Shown: piece by piece, positions 37,073 through 46,778 of the stretch
How positions within the stretch are numbered: position 1 is the first letter of the stretch
Layout of the letters: the number at the start of each line of letters is the position of its first letter
Origin: Acinetobacter sp. ANC 3903
GTDB lineage: Bacteria > Pseudomonadota > Gammaproteobacteria > Pseudomonadales > Moraxellaceae
Length of the DNA: 64,000 nucleotides
Direction of reading: 5' to 3'
Assembly (NCBI RefSeq): GCF_002135315.1
Contig: NZ_NEGA01000012.1
Coordinates: 1-64,000, forward strand
Translations under genes and position numbers: made by a program
Notes under the pieces: model-generated
What the model was told of the DNA's origin: nothing
The model's input: only the letters and a program-made list of their open reading frames with translations
Databases searched by the model: none

Positions 37073-37377
37073 TCTTTTCAATCCTCATTAAACAGCTGCC
37101 CAGTCGGGTCATGTGTTTAAATAAATTTTATCTTCGACAAAAGTCTAATAGGTATTTTTTAATCTGGATAGTCATTATTCAGTCTTAATTTATATTTAAT
37201 GATATTTTTTAAGTCTTTATTCGAGCTATTTTATATATAAAACCAATTAATGGCTGTATTTTTAAAAGCTATGTAAAGTGTATTTATTTGATTATTTTTA
37301 ACTCATCAGCACTTGACTATAAATACGAACAGGCAGAAATTAGCCCACTTTCATATTACCAAATATCCCTCATATCC
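37073..37377. other. Intergenic region before the acyltransferase
   Basis: No separate gene is seen. An in-frame extension of the acyltransferase back to TTG 37288 falls here; it may be untranslated leader. Confidence 0.35.
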
Positions 37378-37959
37378 ATGTTAAAAAAATTTATTGGTGA
37401 ATCTGCATTTAAACTTGCAGGATGGAATTATCACGTTGAACCAGATGTACTTGAAAATAAGCAAGTAATTGTTGGGTTTGAACATACTTCCATGATGGAT
37501 GCCGTGCTTTCCCTAGCGCTATTCCAGATTTATGATATAAAAATTCATACCCTGATTAAAAAAGAATTATTTAAAGGCCCGATGAAACCTTTATTAGAAG
37601 CCATTGGTGGGATTGCGGTCGATCGTAAATCCAATAAAGATATCGTGTCATTAATGGTTGAACATTTTCAGCAGAATGAAAAATTCAATCTGGTAATTGC
37701 CCCTGAAGCGACCCGGGCCAAAACAGGTGAAACCAGAAAACCCATCCGCACAGGTTTTTGGCATATAGCCAAAGCTGCAGGTGTACCTATCGTTTTAATG
37801 TATGCTAATTCACAAACTAAACAAGGCGGAATTTTAGGTAAAATTTATCCTACGGAAATTAATCATGACCTGGCTTTGTTAAAACAGCTTTACAAAGAAA
37901 AAGTAGGCTTAGATATTATTATTCCCGAACCTAAAAATATTCCTGAAACCAAAAACTAA
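37378..37959 (+). CDS. PlsC-like 1-acylglycerol-3-phosphate acyltransferase
   Basis: The product from ATG 37378 has 193 residues (MLKKFIGESAFKLAGW). Motif I is HTSMMD (the H-x4-D catalytic pair), and the substrate motif is APEATRAKTGE, where the usual EGTR is PEATR. Such enzymes acylate lysophosphatidic acid or other lysolipids at the inner membrane. The length is short for PlsC, closer to the YihG-like or small acyltransferases. A TTG at 37288 could add 30 residues. No ribosome site is clear for either start. Confidence 0.8.
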   Translation: MLKKFIGESAFKLAGWNYHVEPDVLENKQVIVGFEHTSMMDAVLSLALFQIYDIKIHTLIKKELFKGPMKPLLEAIGGIAVDRKSNKDIVSLMVEHFQQNEKFNLVIAPEATRAKTGETRKPIRTGFWHIAKAAGVPIVLMYANSQTKQGGILGKIYPTEINHDLALLKQLYKEKVGLDIIIPEPKNIPETKN

Positions 37960-38072
37960 GTAGCATTTGTTTAAAAACTCAAAAGCTAGCCCTTTCTAAG
38001 AAAAAAGGGCTTATGGTAGAATTTAAAACATTCGATTAGGCATAAAGCCAATCTACAAGGAGCATAGTTCGC

Positions 38073-38822
38073 ATGGCGGGTCATTCCAAGTGGGCCAATA
38101 TCAAGCATCGTAAAGCAAAACAAGATGCTAGCCGTGGTAAAGTTTTTACCAAATACATTCGTGAGTTAACCACAGCTGCAAAACTTGGCGGTGGTGATGC
38201 CGCAAGCAACCCACGTTTACGTGCTGTAGTTGAAAAGGCACTCTCTGTAAACATGACACGCGACGTGATCAACCGTGCTATTCAGCGTGGTGCGGGTGGT
38301 GAAGACAACGACGACTTAAAAGAAGTCACTTACGAAGGTTATGGTGTGGGTGGTGTTGCCGTTATTGTTGAAACAATGACTGATAACTTAAACCGTACTG
38401 TTCCTGATGTACGTCACTGCTTCTCTAAAACTGATGGTAACTTAGGTACTAACGGTTCGGTTGCATTCTTATTTACTAAACGTGGTGAGATTAGCTTTGA
38501 AGATGTTTCTTTAGAAGATCAAATCATGGATGTCGCATTAGAAGCTGGTGCTGAAGACATCGAAGTAGATGAAGATGAAATTCTGGTCATTACGACTCCT
38601 GAAGCGTTCGGTGAAGTACAAGATGCTTTAGCTGCCGCAGGTTTAAAATCTGACAATGCTGAAGTGGTCATGAGTCCTTCTACCAAAGCTGAAATCACAG
38701 ATATCGACCAAGCAAAAAAAATCATGAAAATGATTGATATGCTTGAGGATCTTGATGATGTTCAAAACGTTTACACCAACGTTGAATTCTCAGACGAAGT
38801 CTTAGAACAGCTTGAAGGCTAA
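38073..38822 (+). CDS. yebC: YebC/PmpR-family protein
   Basis: This 249-residue cytoplasmic protein begins with the family signature [18 protein letters not shown]. It was long described as a DNA-binding regulator, and members are now also linked to translation of proline-rich stretches. The length and motifs ([26 protein letters not shown]) are normal. ATG 38073 follows AAGGAG by 11 bases. It is monocistronic with a terminator. In many bacteria it precedes ruvC, but here ruvC is 23 kb away. Confidence 0.95.
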   Translation: MAGHSKWANIKHRKAKQDASRGKVFTKYIRELTTAAKLGGGDAASNPRLRAVVEKALSVNMTRDVINRAIQRGAGGEDNDDLKEVTYEGYGVGGVAVIVETMTDNLNRTVPDVRHCFSKTDGNLGTNGSVAFLFTKRGEISFEDVSLEDQIMDVALEAGAEDIEVDEDEILVITTPEAFGEVQDALAAAGLKSDNAEVVMSPSTKAEITDIDQAKKIMKMIDMLEDLDDVQNVYTNVEFSDEVLEQLEG

Positions 38823-38835
38823 TATTGACTGAATT

Positions 38836-38865
38836 TAAAAACGCACCTGAGGGTGCGTTTTTTTA
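38836..38865 (+). terminator. Rho-independent terminator of yebC
   Basis: AAAACGCACC and GGTGCGTTTT with loop TGAG, then a T-run. It overlaps the 3' end of the convergent membrane protein gene. Confidence 0.9.
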
Positions 38866-39177
38866 TAATGGCCCACCCATCCAGATATGAAAACTAAATA
38901 AAATGGGAATCAGTAAAATCGTAAAACCAATCAGTATTAGCAATGAAATAAAAATTCTGAAATACCATGCTTTCAATACAGATTTATTCTTAAAACGATC
39001 TTTTAGAATATAAAGAAACGTTAAATATTGAGCAATCCACAGCAATATAGCGACTGTTCGACTACCCCAATACCCATGCATTTTCATGTTAAGCATATCA
39101 ATCAGTAGCCATAACAACAGACTGACTAAACAAATGTAAATGATTTGGGCACATGGTAGTGCCTTTTTAAACATCAA
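38863..39177 (-). CDS. Small hypothetical membrane protein
   Basis: This 104-residue inner-membrane protein has three to four predicted helices (IIYICLVSLLLWLLIDML, TVAILLWIAQYLTFLYIL, IFISLLILIGFTILLIPIL). No family is recognised. It starts 9 bases after the stop of the Lrp-type gene upstream, so the pair is an operon and the protein could be a target or partner of that regulator. It converges on yebC. Confidence 0.6.
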   Translation of the reverse strand: MMFKKALPCAQIIYICLVSLLLWLLIDMLNMKMHGYWGSRTVAILLWIAQYLTFLYILKDRFKNKSVLKAWYFRIFISLLILIGFTILLIPILFSFHIWMGGPL

Positions 39178-39185
39178 ATTTACTA

Positions 39186-39656
39186 TCAGACCCGATTGAG
39201 TAAGCCACTACAGTTCAACACCTTATATTCTTTAATCACAAAACTGGAATGCAATGCCACCACATGTTCAATTTTCCCGATGCGCTTTAATAGAATTTCA
39301 CTATAATTTTCCATATCTTTAGCCACCACTTCGACAATAAAGTCAGCAGATTGCCCCGTCACCAAAAAAGCATTAATCACTTCTGGAATACTTTCTAATT
39401 CTTCTAAAAATTTGGCAAAAGTATCGGTATCATGCTTATTTAAAGAAACCTGCAATAGCACATGCAAACTAAAACCCAGCTTGGCATAGTTAATATCACG
39501 CTTTAAATGCGTCATGATATTTGCTTCAATCAAATGCTTAATACGTCGATGTACAGAACTGACCGAAAGATTAATGCGCTCAGACAGCTCATTTAAGTTG
39601 ACATCTTCATGACTCAATATTTCAAGGATCTGTTTGTCAAAACGGTCGAGCTCCAT
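39186..39656 (-). CDS. Lrp/AsnC-family transcriptional regulator
   Basis: This 156-residue regulator has an N-terminal helix-turn-helix (ILSHEDVNLNELSERINLSV, about 12-45) and a C-terminal RAM effector domain (about 65-145) that binds amino acids and drives oligomer assembly. The family usually controls amino acid uptake or breakdown. It leads a two-gene operon with a small membrane protein. Whether it acts on the sulfur genes around it is unknown. The upstream region 39657-40070 must hold its promoter. Confidence 0.92.
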   Translation of the reverse strand: MELDRFDKQILEILSHEDVNLNELSERINLSVSSVHRRIKHLIEANIMTHLKRDINYAKLGFSLHVLLQVSLNKHDTDTFAKFLEELESIPEVINAFLVTGQSADFIVEVVAKDMENYSEILLKRIGKIEHVVALHSSFVIKEYKVLNCSGLLNRV

Positions 39657-40070
39657 TTTATACTCTTTTCAATAATCAATAGATGCGCAAAATATTACGC
39701 TATTTATGTTATACAATAATTATTTATTTTTCACAAAATTTAAATATCCTGAAAATATTTTCCAAAAGCCTAATCAATTCATAAAAAATTTGATTCATGC
39801 TTAGATTATCACTCGCCATTTAAGTATAAAAAATAATCAATGGTAATTTTAGTTATATATTAATTATTTATATTGAATTTAACACTCATCCAGTCAAGTG
39901 TCCTGCTCCGGATCATCGCTCATTTTTTACATTTGCATAGAAATAGATTAAAAGGAAAATGTTGGACCAAAACAAAAAATAGCGCATTAAAAACAATGAT
40001 ATTACACAAAGCTTCATCAGCAGTTTGATTCAATCAAATAATGGTGGTTCGACGATTTTTAGAGATCCTT
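39657..40070. other. Intergenic region
   Basis: No gene is supported. The region is AT-rich and holds the promoter of the Lrp-type gene; only very short open frames are present. Confidence 0.4.
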
Positions 40071-40835
40071 TTAAATTCCCCGCCAGTCCACCCGTGCATT
40101 GCGTTCGGTCTGATAAATACGCAGTATATATTGCCCTAACGGTAATGCCGTCAAATGCTCTTTATACTGTTTAAATGCATCAGACAGCATTTCCCCATGC
40201 TCCTTTTCCCAAGGGGTACCCGAAATTTCAAGAATCGGCGCCAACATGGAACATACCGCAATATCAGCCAGACCTAGACGTTCGCCAACAAAGTAACGTC
40301 CATGATTTTCAATCAATCTTTCATTTAAATTTTGGATGATATTATCCATTTGCTGTTTAGATTCAGCCACCTTGTCTGCATTCAGTTGATAACCCTTAGA
40401 AAGCAAAGCTTTGATAATCGGTTTGGAATATTTTTCGAACTGGCGTAAATAACCCTTTTCACCAATTAAAATATCTAAAGATTCTTCACTTTCTGACAAG
40501 GCATGGGAAAGTCTCCAGCGGCGAACATGTCTGCCCAGTTCGTTAGCCAGATCATTGATTTCCAAAGCCAATTGACGTTGTTGCGGATCAGCACGCAATA
40601 AAGAATGTTCTGGATAAACCTCATCCAGATATAAGGCAATTTCAGTTGAATCTGCAATCCAAAGATCTTGATCACGTAAAATAGGCAATTTGTTCTGCCC
40701 TGTTTTGAGCTGTGCGAAAGCACGATGTACACCCGGTACTAAATTTTGTGCGACATAATCCAATTCTTTATGATCGAGCAACCAGCGCGCCTTTTCACAA
40801 AAATGAGATAAAGGAAACTGGTATAAAATTCGCAT
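40071..40835 (-). CDS. Glutathione S-transferase family protein
   Basis: This 254-residue cytoplasmic protein has an N-terminal thioredoxin-like domain (RILYQFPLSHFCEKARWLLD, then KLPILRDQDLWIADSTEIAL with the cis-Pro LP) and a C-terminal helical domain with GERLGLADIAVCSMLAPIL. SHFCEKARW resembles Omega/beta-type GSTs that use a Cys or Ser for thiol chemistry. The substrate is unknown. It stands just before the right sulfur operon but on the opposite strand, so a link to thiol metabolism is possible and not shown. Confidence 0.88.
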   Translation of the reverse strand: MRILYQFPLSHFCEKARWLLDHKELDYVAQNLVPGVHRAFAQLKTGQNKLPILRDQDLWIADSTEIALYLDEVYPEHSLLRADPQQRQLALEINDLANELGRHVRRWRLSHALSESEESLDILIGEKGYLRQFEKYSKPIIKALLSKGYQLNADKVAESKQQMDNIIQNLNERLIENHGRYFVGERLGLADIAVCSMLAPILEISGTPWEKEHGEMLSDAFKQYKEHLTALPLGQYILRIYQTERNARVDWRGI

Positions 40836-41215
40836 AAAAGCTCCGCGTTTATTTTTTTAGTTCTGCCAAATCAAAACCATCTAATTCAGTCCAATACTTT
40901 AGTCACCCTGCTTCGGAATTACAATGTACTTTTTATCCAAAATAAATGGCTAAATATCAAATCACCTGTGCTTTATTTTTATATGTTTTTTTGTCTTTGT
41001 TATCTTTAAAGCTGATATATCTTCATTAACATCCAAGAAGATAAATTTAAAACCAGTGAAATAGTGTTGATTTTTAAACACTTAATATATTCCAAATAAA
41101 TAAAAATCTAGCAGTTTTTATCCTAAATCATATTTCTTCTAAGCTTTGCAAAAGCAATTGCTTATTTTCAAACTCAATTACCTGTAGCGTTCTGATATCG
41201 ATTTAAGGTGTCATT
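40836..41215. other. Divergent promoter region between GST and right sulfur operon
   Basis: No gene is seen. This 380-base AT-rich region must carry the promoter of the seven-gene sulfur operon and of the GST gene. I could not identify a CysB or Cbl site by eye. Confidence 0.4.
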
Positions 41216-42418
41216 ATGTCTCGTTTAATTTCTGAAAATGTTCATGTGATTGAAAACGATCTCGATGCGATTCATGCTGCTTATCATGTGGCTGATTTTG
41301 CACTGGAAGGTCGTAATCAACGTGATCAACAGCGCTTGCTGCCTTTTGCTGAAATTGATCTGTTCAGCCAGAAAGGCCTAGGCGGTCTTCGTATTCCTAA
41401 ACAATATGGTGGTGCATTTGTTTCCAATAAAACTCTTGCTCATGCATTTCGCATCATCAACAAAGCAGATTCCAGTGTAGGACAAATTCCACAGAATCAA
41501 ATTGCGCTGTTGAATATGATTCAAATTATGGGGACAGAGCAGCAGAAACAGTTTATTTATCAGGAAATTTTACAAGGCAAACGTCTGGCCAACGGTGGTC
41601 CGGAGCGCAATACCAAAGATACTAAAACCTTGGCAACCACTTTAAGCTTTGAAAATGGTCGCTATTTTGTCGATGGTGAAAAATTCTATTCTACTGGTAG
41701 TAGCTTTGCTCACTGGCTGGCGATTAAAGCCATTCATCCTGAAGGCCATGTGGTTTTAACCATTGTGAATCGTGAGACTACCGGTGTTGACGTGGTTGAT
41801 AACTGGAATGGTTTCGGTCAACGCACCACATCTAGTGGCACAGTCAGACTTCAACACGTTGAAGTTAATCCGCTACTGATTTTTGATGAGCGTCTACTTT
41901 CCAGTCAACCCAATTACCGCGGTGCCTATTCACAGTTATTACAGGTGGCAATTGATGTCGGCATAGCCGAAGCAGCTTTTGCCGATACCGTAAGCGCGAT
42001 TCATAAAGCGCGTCCGATTGTCGATGCACAAGTCGAAAAAGCCAGTTTTGAACATTACACCTTACAGGAAGTGGGGAAATCTTCCGTTCTTTTAGATGCA
42101 GCCATCTTACTGCTGGATGAAGCAGCTGAATATTTGGATGAGCTTGATCAACTGGAATCGGTGACAGATGAGCAGGCTGCAAAAGCCTCTATTTTAGTTG
42201 CTGAAGCCAAAGTCTATGCCAATGATGCAGCGCTACATATATCTGAAAAATTACTAGAACTCGGCGGTAGCCGTTCAAGTCTGAGTCAGCATAACCTGGA
42301 TCAGCACTGGCGTAATGCGCGTGTGCATACCCTGCATGACCCGATCCGCTGGAAACTGCATGCGCTTGGGGATTATTACCTGAATCATAAGCTCCCTGCC
42401 CGCCACGCCTGGATTTAA
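41216..42418 (+). CDS. SfnB-family sulfur acquisition oxidoreductase
   Basis: This 400-residue protein opens the right sulfur operon. AAGGTG precedes the ATG. Family features are NDLDAIHAAYHVADFALEG, LGGLRIPKQYGGAFVSNK, DNWNGFGQRTTSSGT and the end motif HWRNARVHTLHDPIRWK. Compared with its paralogs it has GGPERN in place of the usual N-A-(L/F)-(S/A)-E at the flavin-side loop, which could alter activity. It is followed after 11 bases by another SfnB-type gene, so the two may act as a pair. Confidence 0.85.
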   Translation: MSRLISENVHVIENDLDAIHAAYHVADFALEGRNQRDQQRLLPFAEIDLFSQKGLGGLRIPKQYGGAFVSNKTLAHAFRIINKADSSVGQIPQNQIALLNMIQIMGTEQQKQFIYQEILQGKRLANGGPERNTKDTKTLATTLSFENGRYFVDGEKFYSTGSSFAHWLAIKAIHPEGHVVLTIVNRETTGVDVVDNWNGFGQRTTSSGTVRLQHVEVNPLLIFDERLLSSQPNYRGAYSQLLQVAIDVGIAEAAFADTVSAIHKARPIVDAQVEKASFEHYTLQEVGKSSVLLDAAILLLDEAAEYLDELDQLESVTDEQAAKASILVAEAKVYANDAALHISEKLLELGGSRSSLSQHNLDQHWRNARVHTLHDPIRWKLHALGDYYLNHKLPARHAWI

Positions 42419-42429
42419 GGATATTCACC

Positions 42430-43653
42430 ATGACTTCATATCAAAATATTATTTCATTTAATTCCGAACAGCTGGCGCATGCCCACATTATTCAGTCTGA
42501 TGCAGAAGCACTAGAAATTGCACGCAATTTAGCTGAACAATTCAAAGCTGGAGCCGTTCAGCGCGATGCCGAGCGCATTCTTCCATTTGAAGAAATTGAA
42601 GCCTATAGCCAGTCTGGACTCTGGGCCATTACCGTACCAAAACAGTATGGTGGTGCAGAGGTATCCAGTTATACCGTAGCTCAAGTGATTGCACTGATGA
42701 GTGGTGTAGATGGTTCAATTGGCCAGATTCCACAAAACCATTTTTATGCTCTGGAAATCCTGCGCAATAACGGCACAGAACAGCAAAAACAAAAACTCTA
42801 TGCCGAAGTATTAAAAGGTGCCCGTTTTGGCAATGCCTTGGCAGAATTCAAAACAAAAACTGCCGCACAACGCCAAACGGCTATCCGGAAAAATGCTGAA
42901 GGCTATGTCATTAATGGTGAAAAGTTCTATTGCACCGGCAGTTTATTTGCCCATCGTATTCCAACACTAGTTGTGGATGAACAGGATCAGCAATTCCTGG
43001 CTTTTGTGCCGCGTGATAGTGAAGGTCTAACTTTGATTGATGACTGGAGCGGTTTTGGCCAACGTACCACAGGCAGTGGCACGGTGAAATTTAACAATGT
43101 GCAGGTATTAGAGGAAGATGTAGTTCGATTTGATACTGCCTATTCTCAACCCACCATCTCGGGGCCTTTTGCGCAATTGATGCATGCATCTATTGAAACC
43201 GGGATTGCCCGTGCAGCATTTGAAGAAACCTTAAACCGCGTGCGTCAGGCACGACCATGGATTGATTCAGGTGTAGACAAAGCGACTGATGATCCGCTTA
43301 CCCTATTTGAACTGGGCCGAATTGTTGCCGATGTCCGCGCCTCAGAAGTGTTACTCAAACAGGCAGCGCGTTCGATTGATGCCGCAAAGCCAGCACCTAC
43401 TGCAGAAAATGTAGCGAAAGCTTCTTTAGATGTGGCCAAGGTTCGGGCACATAGTAGCGAAACAGCATTAAAGGCATCTTCAAAACTGATTGAACTGGCA
43501 GGCAGCCGTGGTAGCCAGCGTGAAGACGGCCTAGATCGCTTCTGGCGTAATGCCCGCGTACATACCCTGCATGATGCTTCGCGCTGGAAATATTATTTCA
43601 TTGCCAACTATATTTTAAATGGTGTACTGCCACCACGCCGGGGGACATTGTAA
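42430..43653 (+). CDS. SfnB-family sulfur acquisition oxidoreductase
   Basis: This 407-residue second SfnB-type protein of the right operon has HIIQSDAEALEIARNLAEQF, SGLWAITVPKQYGGAEVS, DDWSGFGQRTTGSGT and the end motif FWRNARVHTLHDASRWK (Asp-Ala-Ser in place of Asp-Pro-Val). Its stop TAA overlaps the ATG of the flavin monooxygenase by one base, so their translation is coupled and their activities probably belong together. The reaction is inferred from the family only. Confidence 0.85.
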   Translation: MTSYQNIISFNSEQLAHAHIIQSDAEALEIARNLAEQFKAGAVQRDAERILPFEEIEAYSQSGLWAITVPKQYGGAEVSSYTVAQVIALMSGVDGSIGQIPQNHFYALEILRNNGTEQQKQKLYAEVLKGARFGNALAEFKTKTAAQRQTAIRKNAEGYVINGEKFYCTGSLFAHRIPTLVVDEQDQQFLAFVPRDSEGLTLIDDWSGFGQRTTGSGTVKFNNVQVLEEDVVRFDTAYSQPTISGPFAQLMHASIETGIARAAFEETLNRVRQARPWIDSGVDKATDDPLTLFELGRIVADVRASEVLLKQAARSIDAAKPAPTAENVAKASLDVAKVRAHSSETALKASSKLIELAGSRGSQREDGLDRFWRNARVHTLHDASRWKYYFIANYILNGVLPPRRGTL

Positions 43654-45074
43654 TGACAAATTCATTACCTGCTTCGGCAAAAAAAATCTTGTTGAATGCT
43701 TTTGATATGAACTGTGTCGGCCATATCAATCACGGATTATGGACCCATCCGCGTGATCAGTCGCACCGTTTTAATGAGCTGAGTTACTGGACAGATTTAG
43801 CCCAAACCCTGGAACAAGGCCTGTTTGATGGTCTGTTCATTGCCGACATTACCGGGGTTTATGATGTCTATCAAAACGGTATTGACCTGACTTTAAAAGA
43901 GTCGATTCAATTACCCAGTCATGATCCTAGTACCTTGGTTTCTGCCATGGCTGCTGTGACGCAAAACCTTGGATTCGGTATTACCGTCAATTTAAGTTAT
44001 GAATCACCGTATCAGTTTGCCCGTCGCTTCGGCAGTCTGGATCATCTGACCCAAGGCCGTATTGGCTGGAATATCGTGACTGGTTATCTGGACAGTGCCC
44101 AACGTCTGATTGGTGAAAAAGGTTTAAAAGACCATGACCTGCGCTATGAACAAGCCGAAGAATTTTTACAGCTTTGCTATAAGTTCTGGGAAGGTTCCTG
44201 GGAAGATGATGCGGTTTTAAAAGATAAACAGAAGCGTATTTTTACCGATCCCGCTAAAGTTCATCCGGTTCAGCACCAAGGGCAGTTTTACCAAAGCCAA
44301 GGCGTGTTTCAGGTCTCTCCTTCTATCCAGCGTACTCCGGTTTTATTCCAGGCAGGTGCTTCACCGCGTGGTATGGCTTTTGCCACCCAGCATGCGGAAG
44401 GCATGTTTATTGGTGGTGATCAACCAGCAAAAATCAAAAAACAGGTCGATCAAATTCGGAAACAAGCCACCGAACAAGGACGCGATCCAGAAGCAATTAA
44501 GATTTTTGTCGGCATTACCGTGGTGACTGCTGAAAGCGATGAACTGGCTCGGCAAAAACTGGATGAATATATTGCTTATGCCAGTCCTGAAGCGGGTCTT
44601 GCCCACTTCTCCAGTTCAGTCGGGATTGATCTGTCTAAATTTGCAGATGATGAAGCGATTCCTTACCAGAAGACCAACAGCATTGCTTCGGTGAATAACA
44701 AGTTTAAAGAACAGCAGATCACACCGAATGACCTGAAAGCCCAGCATGTACTTGGCGGACGTTATCCACTGATCGTGGGCAGTGGGGCAACCGTGGCTGA
44801 AAAACTGATTCAACTGATTGATGAAACCGGCATTGATGGTTTTAACCTGACCCGTACCGTTGCTCCAGAATCACATCAGGATTTTATCCGTCTGGTTATT
44901 CCCGAATTACAGCAGCGCGGACGCTATAAGACTGCATATGAACAAGGCAGTCTCCGACACAAGCTGTTTCAGCAAGGCGACCGACTGTCTGCCTCACATC
45001 CTGTTCAGCAATTTCGATGTCAAAACTCTGCATCAACTTCGAATTCCAACTTAAAGCAAAAACAATCAGCATAA
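43653..45074 (+). CDS. FMN-dependent monooxygenase, NtaA/SnaA/DszA (LLM) family
   Basis: This 473-residue luciferase-like enzyme shows FDMNCVGHINHGLWTHPRDQ, YWTDLAQTLEQGLFDGLFIA, GRIGWNIVTGYLDSAQR and QAGASPRGMAFATQHAEGMF. It is related to 34403-35806. Family members oxidise sulfones or sulfides and need FMNH2. Start and previous stop overlap (TAATG). It stands between two SfnB-type genes and four transporter genes in one operon, so import of a sulfur compound followed by its oxidation is the simple reading. Confidence 0.9.
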   Translation: MTNSLPASAKKILLNAFDMNCVGHINHGLWTHPRDQSHRFNELSYWTDLAQTLEQGLFDGLFIADITGVYDVYQNGIDLTLKESIQLPSHDPSTLVSAMAAVTQNLGFGITVNLSYESPYQFARRFGSLDHLTQGRIGWNIVTGYLDSAQRLIGEKGLKDHDLRYEQAEEFLQLCYKFWEGSWEDDAVLKDKQKRIFTDPAKVHPVQHQGQFYQSQGVFQVSPSIQRTPVLFQAGASPRGMAFATQHAEGMFIGGDQPAKIKKQVDQIRKQATEQGRDPEAIKIFVGITVVTAESDELARQKLDEYIAYASPEAGLAHFSSSVGIDLSKFADDEAIPYQKTNSIASVNNKFKEQQITPNDLKAQHVLGGRYPLIVGSGATVAEKLIQLIDETGIDGFNLTRTVAPESHQDFIRLVIPELQQRGRYKTAYEQGSLRHKLFQQGDRLSASHPVQQFRCQNSASTSNSNLKQKQSA

Positions 45075-45089
45075 ATTTTGAGGTGCAAC

Positions 45090-45920
45090 ATGGCACAAAG
45101 CGCTAAAACTAAATTCACCATTATTGGGGTGATTATTGCGGTAGTGGTTATCGGACTGGTGGTCTGGAATCAACAAAAGAAATCCGGTTCAGATGAACTG
45201 GTGATTGGCATTAGTCCATCCTTTGCCAAGCCTTTACAGGTCGCAGCTGATGAAGCCAAGCAGCAAGGTCTGAACGTGAAACTGGTGGAATTCTCCGACT
45301 GGAATACACCGAATATCACGCTTAATCATGGTGATATTGATGCCAATTTCTTCCAGCATCAACCATTTCTGGACAATGCCAAAAAAGAAACCGACTTTAA
45401 GATCAAGGCCTTCGCTAAAGGCGCAGCAACACATGTCGGTTTGTATTCAAAGAAAATCAAAAGTTTTGATGAGTTAAAAGATGGTGCCAAAGTTGTGGTG
45501 CCAAACGATCCAGTGAATCAGGGACGTGCACTATTACTTTTACAACAGGCGAAACTGGTGACCCTTAAAGATCCAAATAACCATTTATCTAGCCTGAAAG
45601 ACATCGCGACCAATCCAAAGAACTTACAGTTCGTTGAAGTGGAAGGTCCACAAACCGCACGTGCCATTGACGATGTAGATCTGGCTTTTGGCTATCCGCA
45701 CTACCTGCGTCTGGCAAAAACAGCTGACCCGGAACAAGCTTTGTTATTTGACTCTAACAAGGACAGCCGTTATGCCATTCTGTTTGCGGTACGTGAGGAC
45801 TATCAAGACAAAAATGACAAACTGAAGAAATTTGTCGAAATCTATCAGAACTCGCCGAAGGTAAAACAGGCTTTGGATGCAGATTTCGGTGCCAAACTCT
45901 GGTTCCCGGGCTGGAAATAA
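45090..45920 (+). CDS. MetQ-like binding protein with N-terminal membrane anchor (first of pair)
   Basis: The product from ATG 45090 (GAGG 8 bases upstream) has 276 residues. It starts with a basic segment, a hydrophobic helix (FTIIGVIIAVVVIGLVVW, about 9-26) and a charged linker NQQKKSGSDE, without a cleavage site or lipobox. The binding domain has VKLVEFSDWNTPNITLNHGD, IDANFFQHQPFL, VVPNDPVNQGRALLLLQ and a terminal LWFPGWK. It shares most motifs with the next gene, a tandem duplicate. It is probably tethered to the inner membrane on the periplasmic side. Confidence 0.86.
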   Translation: MAQSAKTKFTIIGVIIAVVVIGLVVWNQQKKSGSDELVIGISPSFAKPLQVAADEAKQQGLNVKLVEFSDWNTPNITLNHGDIDANFFQHQPFLDNAKKETDFKIKAFAKGAATHVGLYSKKIKSFDELKDGAKVVVPNDPVNQGRALLLLQQAKLVTLKDPNNHLSSLKDIATNPKNLQFVEVEGPQTARAIDDVDLAFGYPHYLRLAKTADPEQALLFDSNKDSRYAILFAVREDYQDKNDKLKKFVEIYQNSPKVKQALDADFGAKLWFPGWK

Positions 45921-45931
45921 GGGTTTAAACA

Positions 45932-46768
45932 ATGTCTCAAATTTCCAAGCTTAATATTAAAAATCTGCTGATTGGCCTCACTATAGTTGTAGTTATTGCA
46001 GGATTGTTTGCCTATCGTTATAAGCAAAACCAGCAACAGGATAATGTTCTGACGATTGGTATTAGCCCACCCTATGCAGAACTATTACAGACAGTTGCAA
46101 AAGAAGTAGAGAAAGATGGCATTCATGTCAAACTGGTTGAATTTTCAGATTGGCAGGCACCCAATGTGGCAGTACAAAACGGTGATATTGATGCCAACTT
46201 TTTTCAGCAAAGCGTGTTTTTAAAGAATGCGATTAAACAAACCAACTACGACTTACATGCTTTTGGCATAGGCAGTGGCAGCCATGTAGGTTTATATTCC
46301 AAGCAATATAAATCTTTAGATGCCTTGCCACAAAATGCACGTGTGGTTATCCCAAGTGACCCTGTTAACTCGGCTCGTGCATTGATTTTGTTGCATCGTT
46401 CAGGGCTGATCCAAATCAAAGACAGCAACAATGAACTGTCAACCCTGCAAGATATTGTGGCGAATCCGAAGCAACTCAAATTTTTAGAAGTTGAAGGTCC
46501 TCAAACAGCACTTGCCTATGACGATGCGGATCTGATTTTTGGTTTCCCCCATTATTTAAATATGGCTAAAAAAGCCGATCCACACAGTGCTTTGTTTTTA
46601 GATCCAATTGATAAGAAATACGCCATCCTTTTTGTTACGCGTAAAGATTATCAAGACAAAAATCAAAAGTTAGAAAAATTCATTCACGCCTTTCAAAACT
46701 CATCACAAGTTCAAAATATTTTAGACAAAGATTTTGGTAAGAACATGTGGTTCCCGGGCTGGAAATAA
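45932..46768 (+). CDS. MetQ-like binding protein with N-terminal membrane anchor (second of pair)
   Basis: This 278-residue duplicate of the preceding gene has the same plan: basic start, membrane helix (LLIGLTIVVVIAGLFAY, about 11-27), linker, then VKLVEFSDWQAPNVAVQNGD, IDANFFQQSVFL, VVIPSDPVNSARALILLHRS and terminal MWFPGWK. The two copies differ through the ligand-binding half (for example DPVNQGR against DPVNSAR), so they may bind different compounds and feed one MetN-MetI core. It lies 11 bases after its twin. Confidence 0.86.
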   Translation: MSQISKLNIKNLLIGLTIVVVIAGLFAYRYKQNQQQDNVLTIGISPPYAELLQTVAKEVEKDGIHVKLVEFSDWQAPNVAVQNGDIDANFFQQSVFLKNAIKQTNYDLHAFGIGSGSHVGLYSKQYKSLDALPQNARVVIPSDPVNSARALILLHRSGLIQIKDSNNELSTLQDIVANPKQLKFLEVEGPQTALAYDDADLIFGFPHYLNMAKKADPHSALFLDPIDKKYAILFVTRKDYQDKNQKLEKFIHAFQNSSQVQNILDKDFGKNMWFPGWK

Positions 46769-46778
46769 GGAGAAAACG

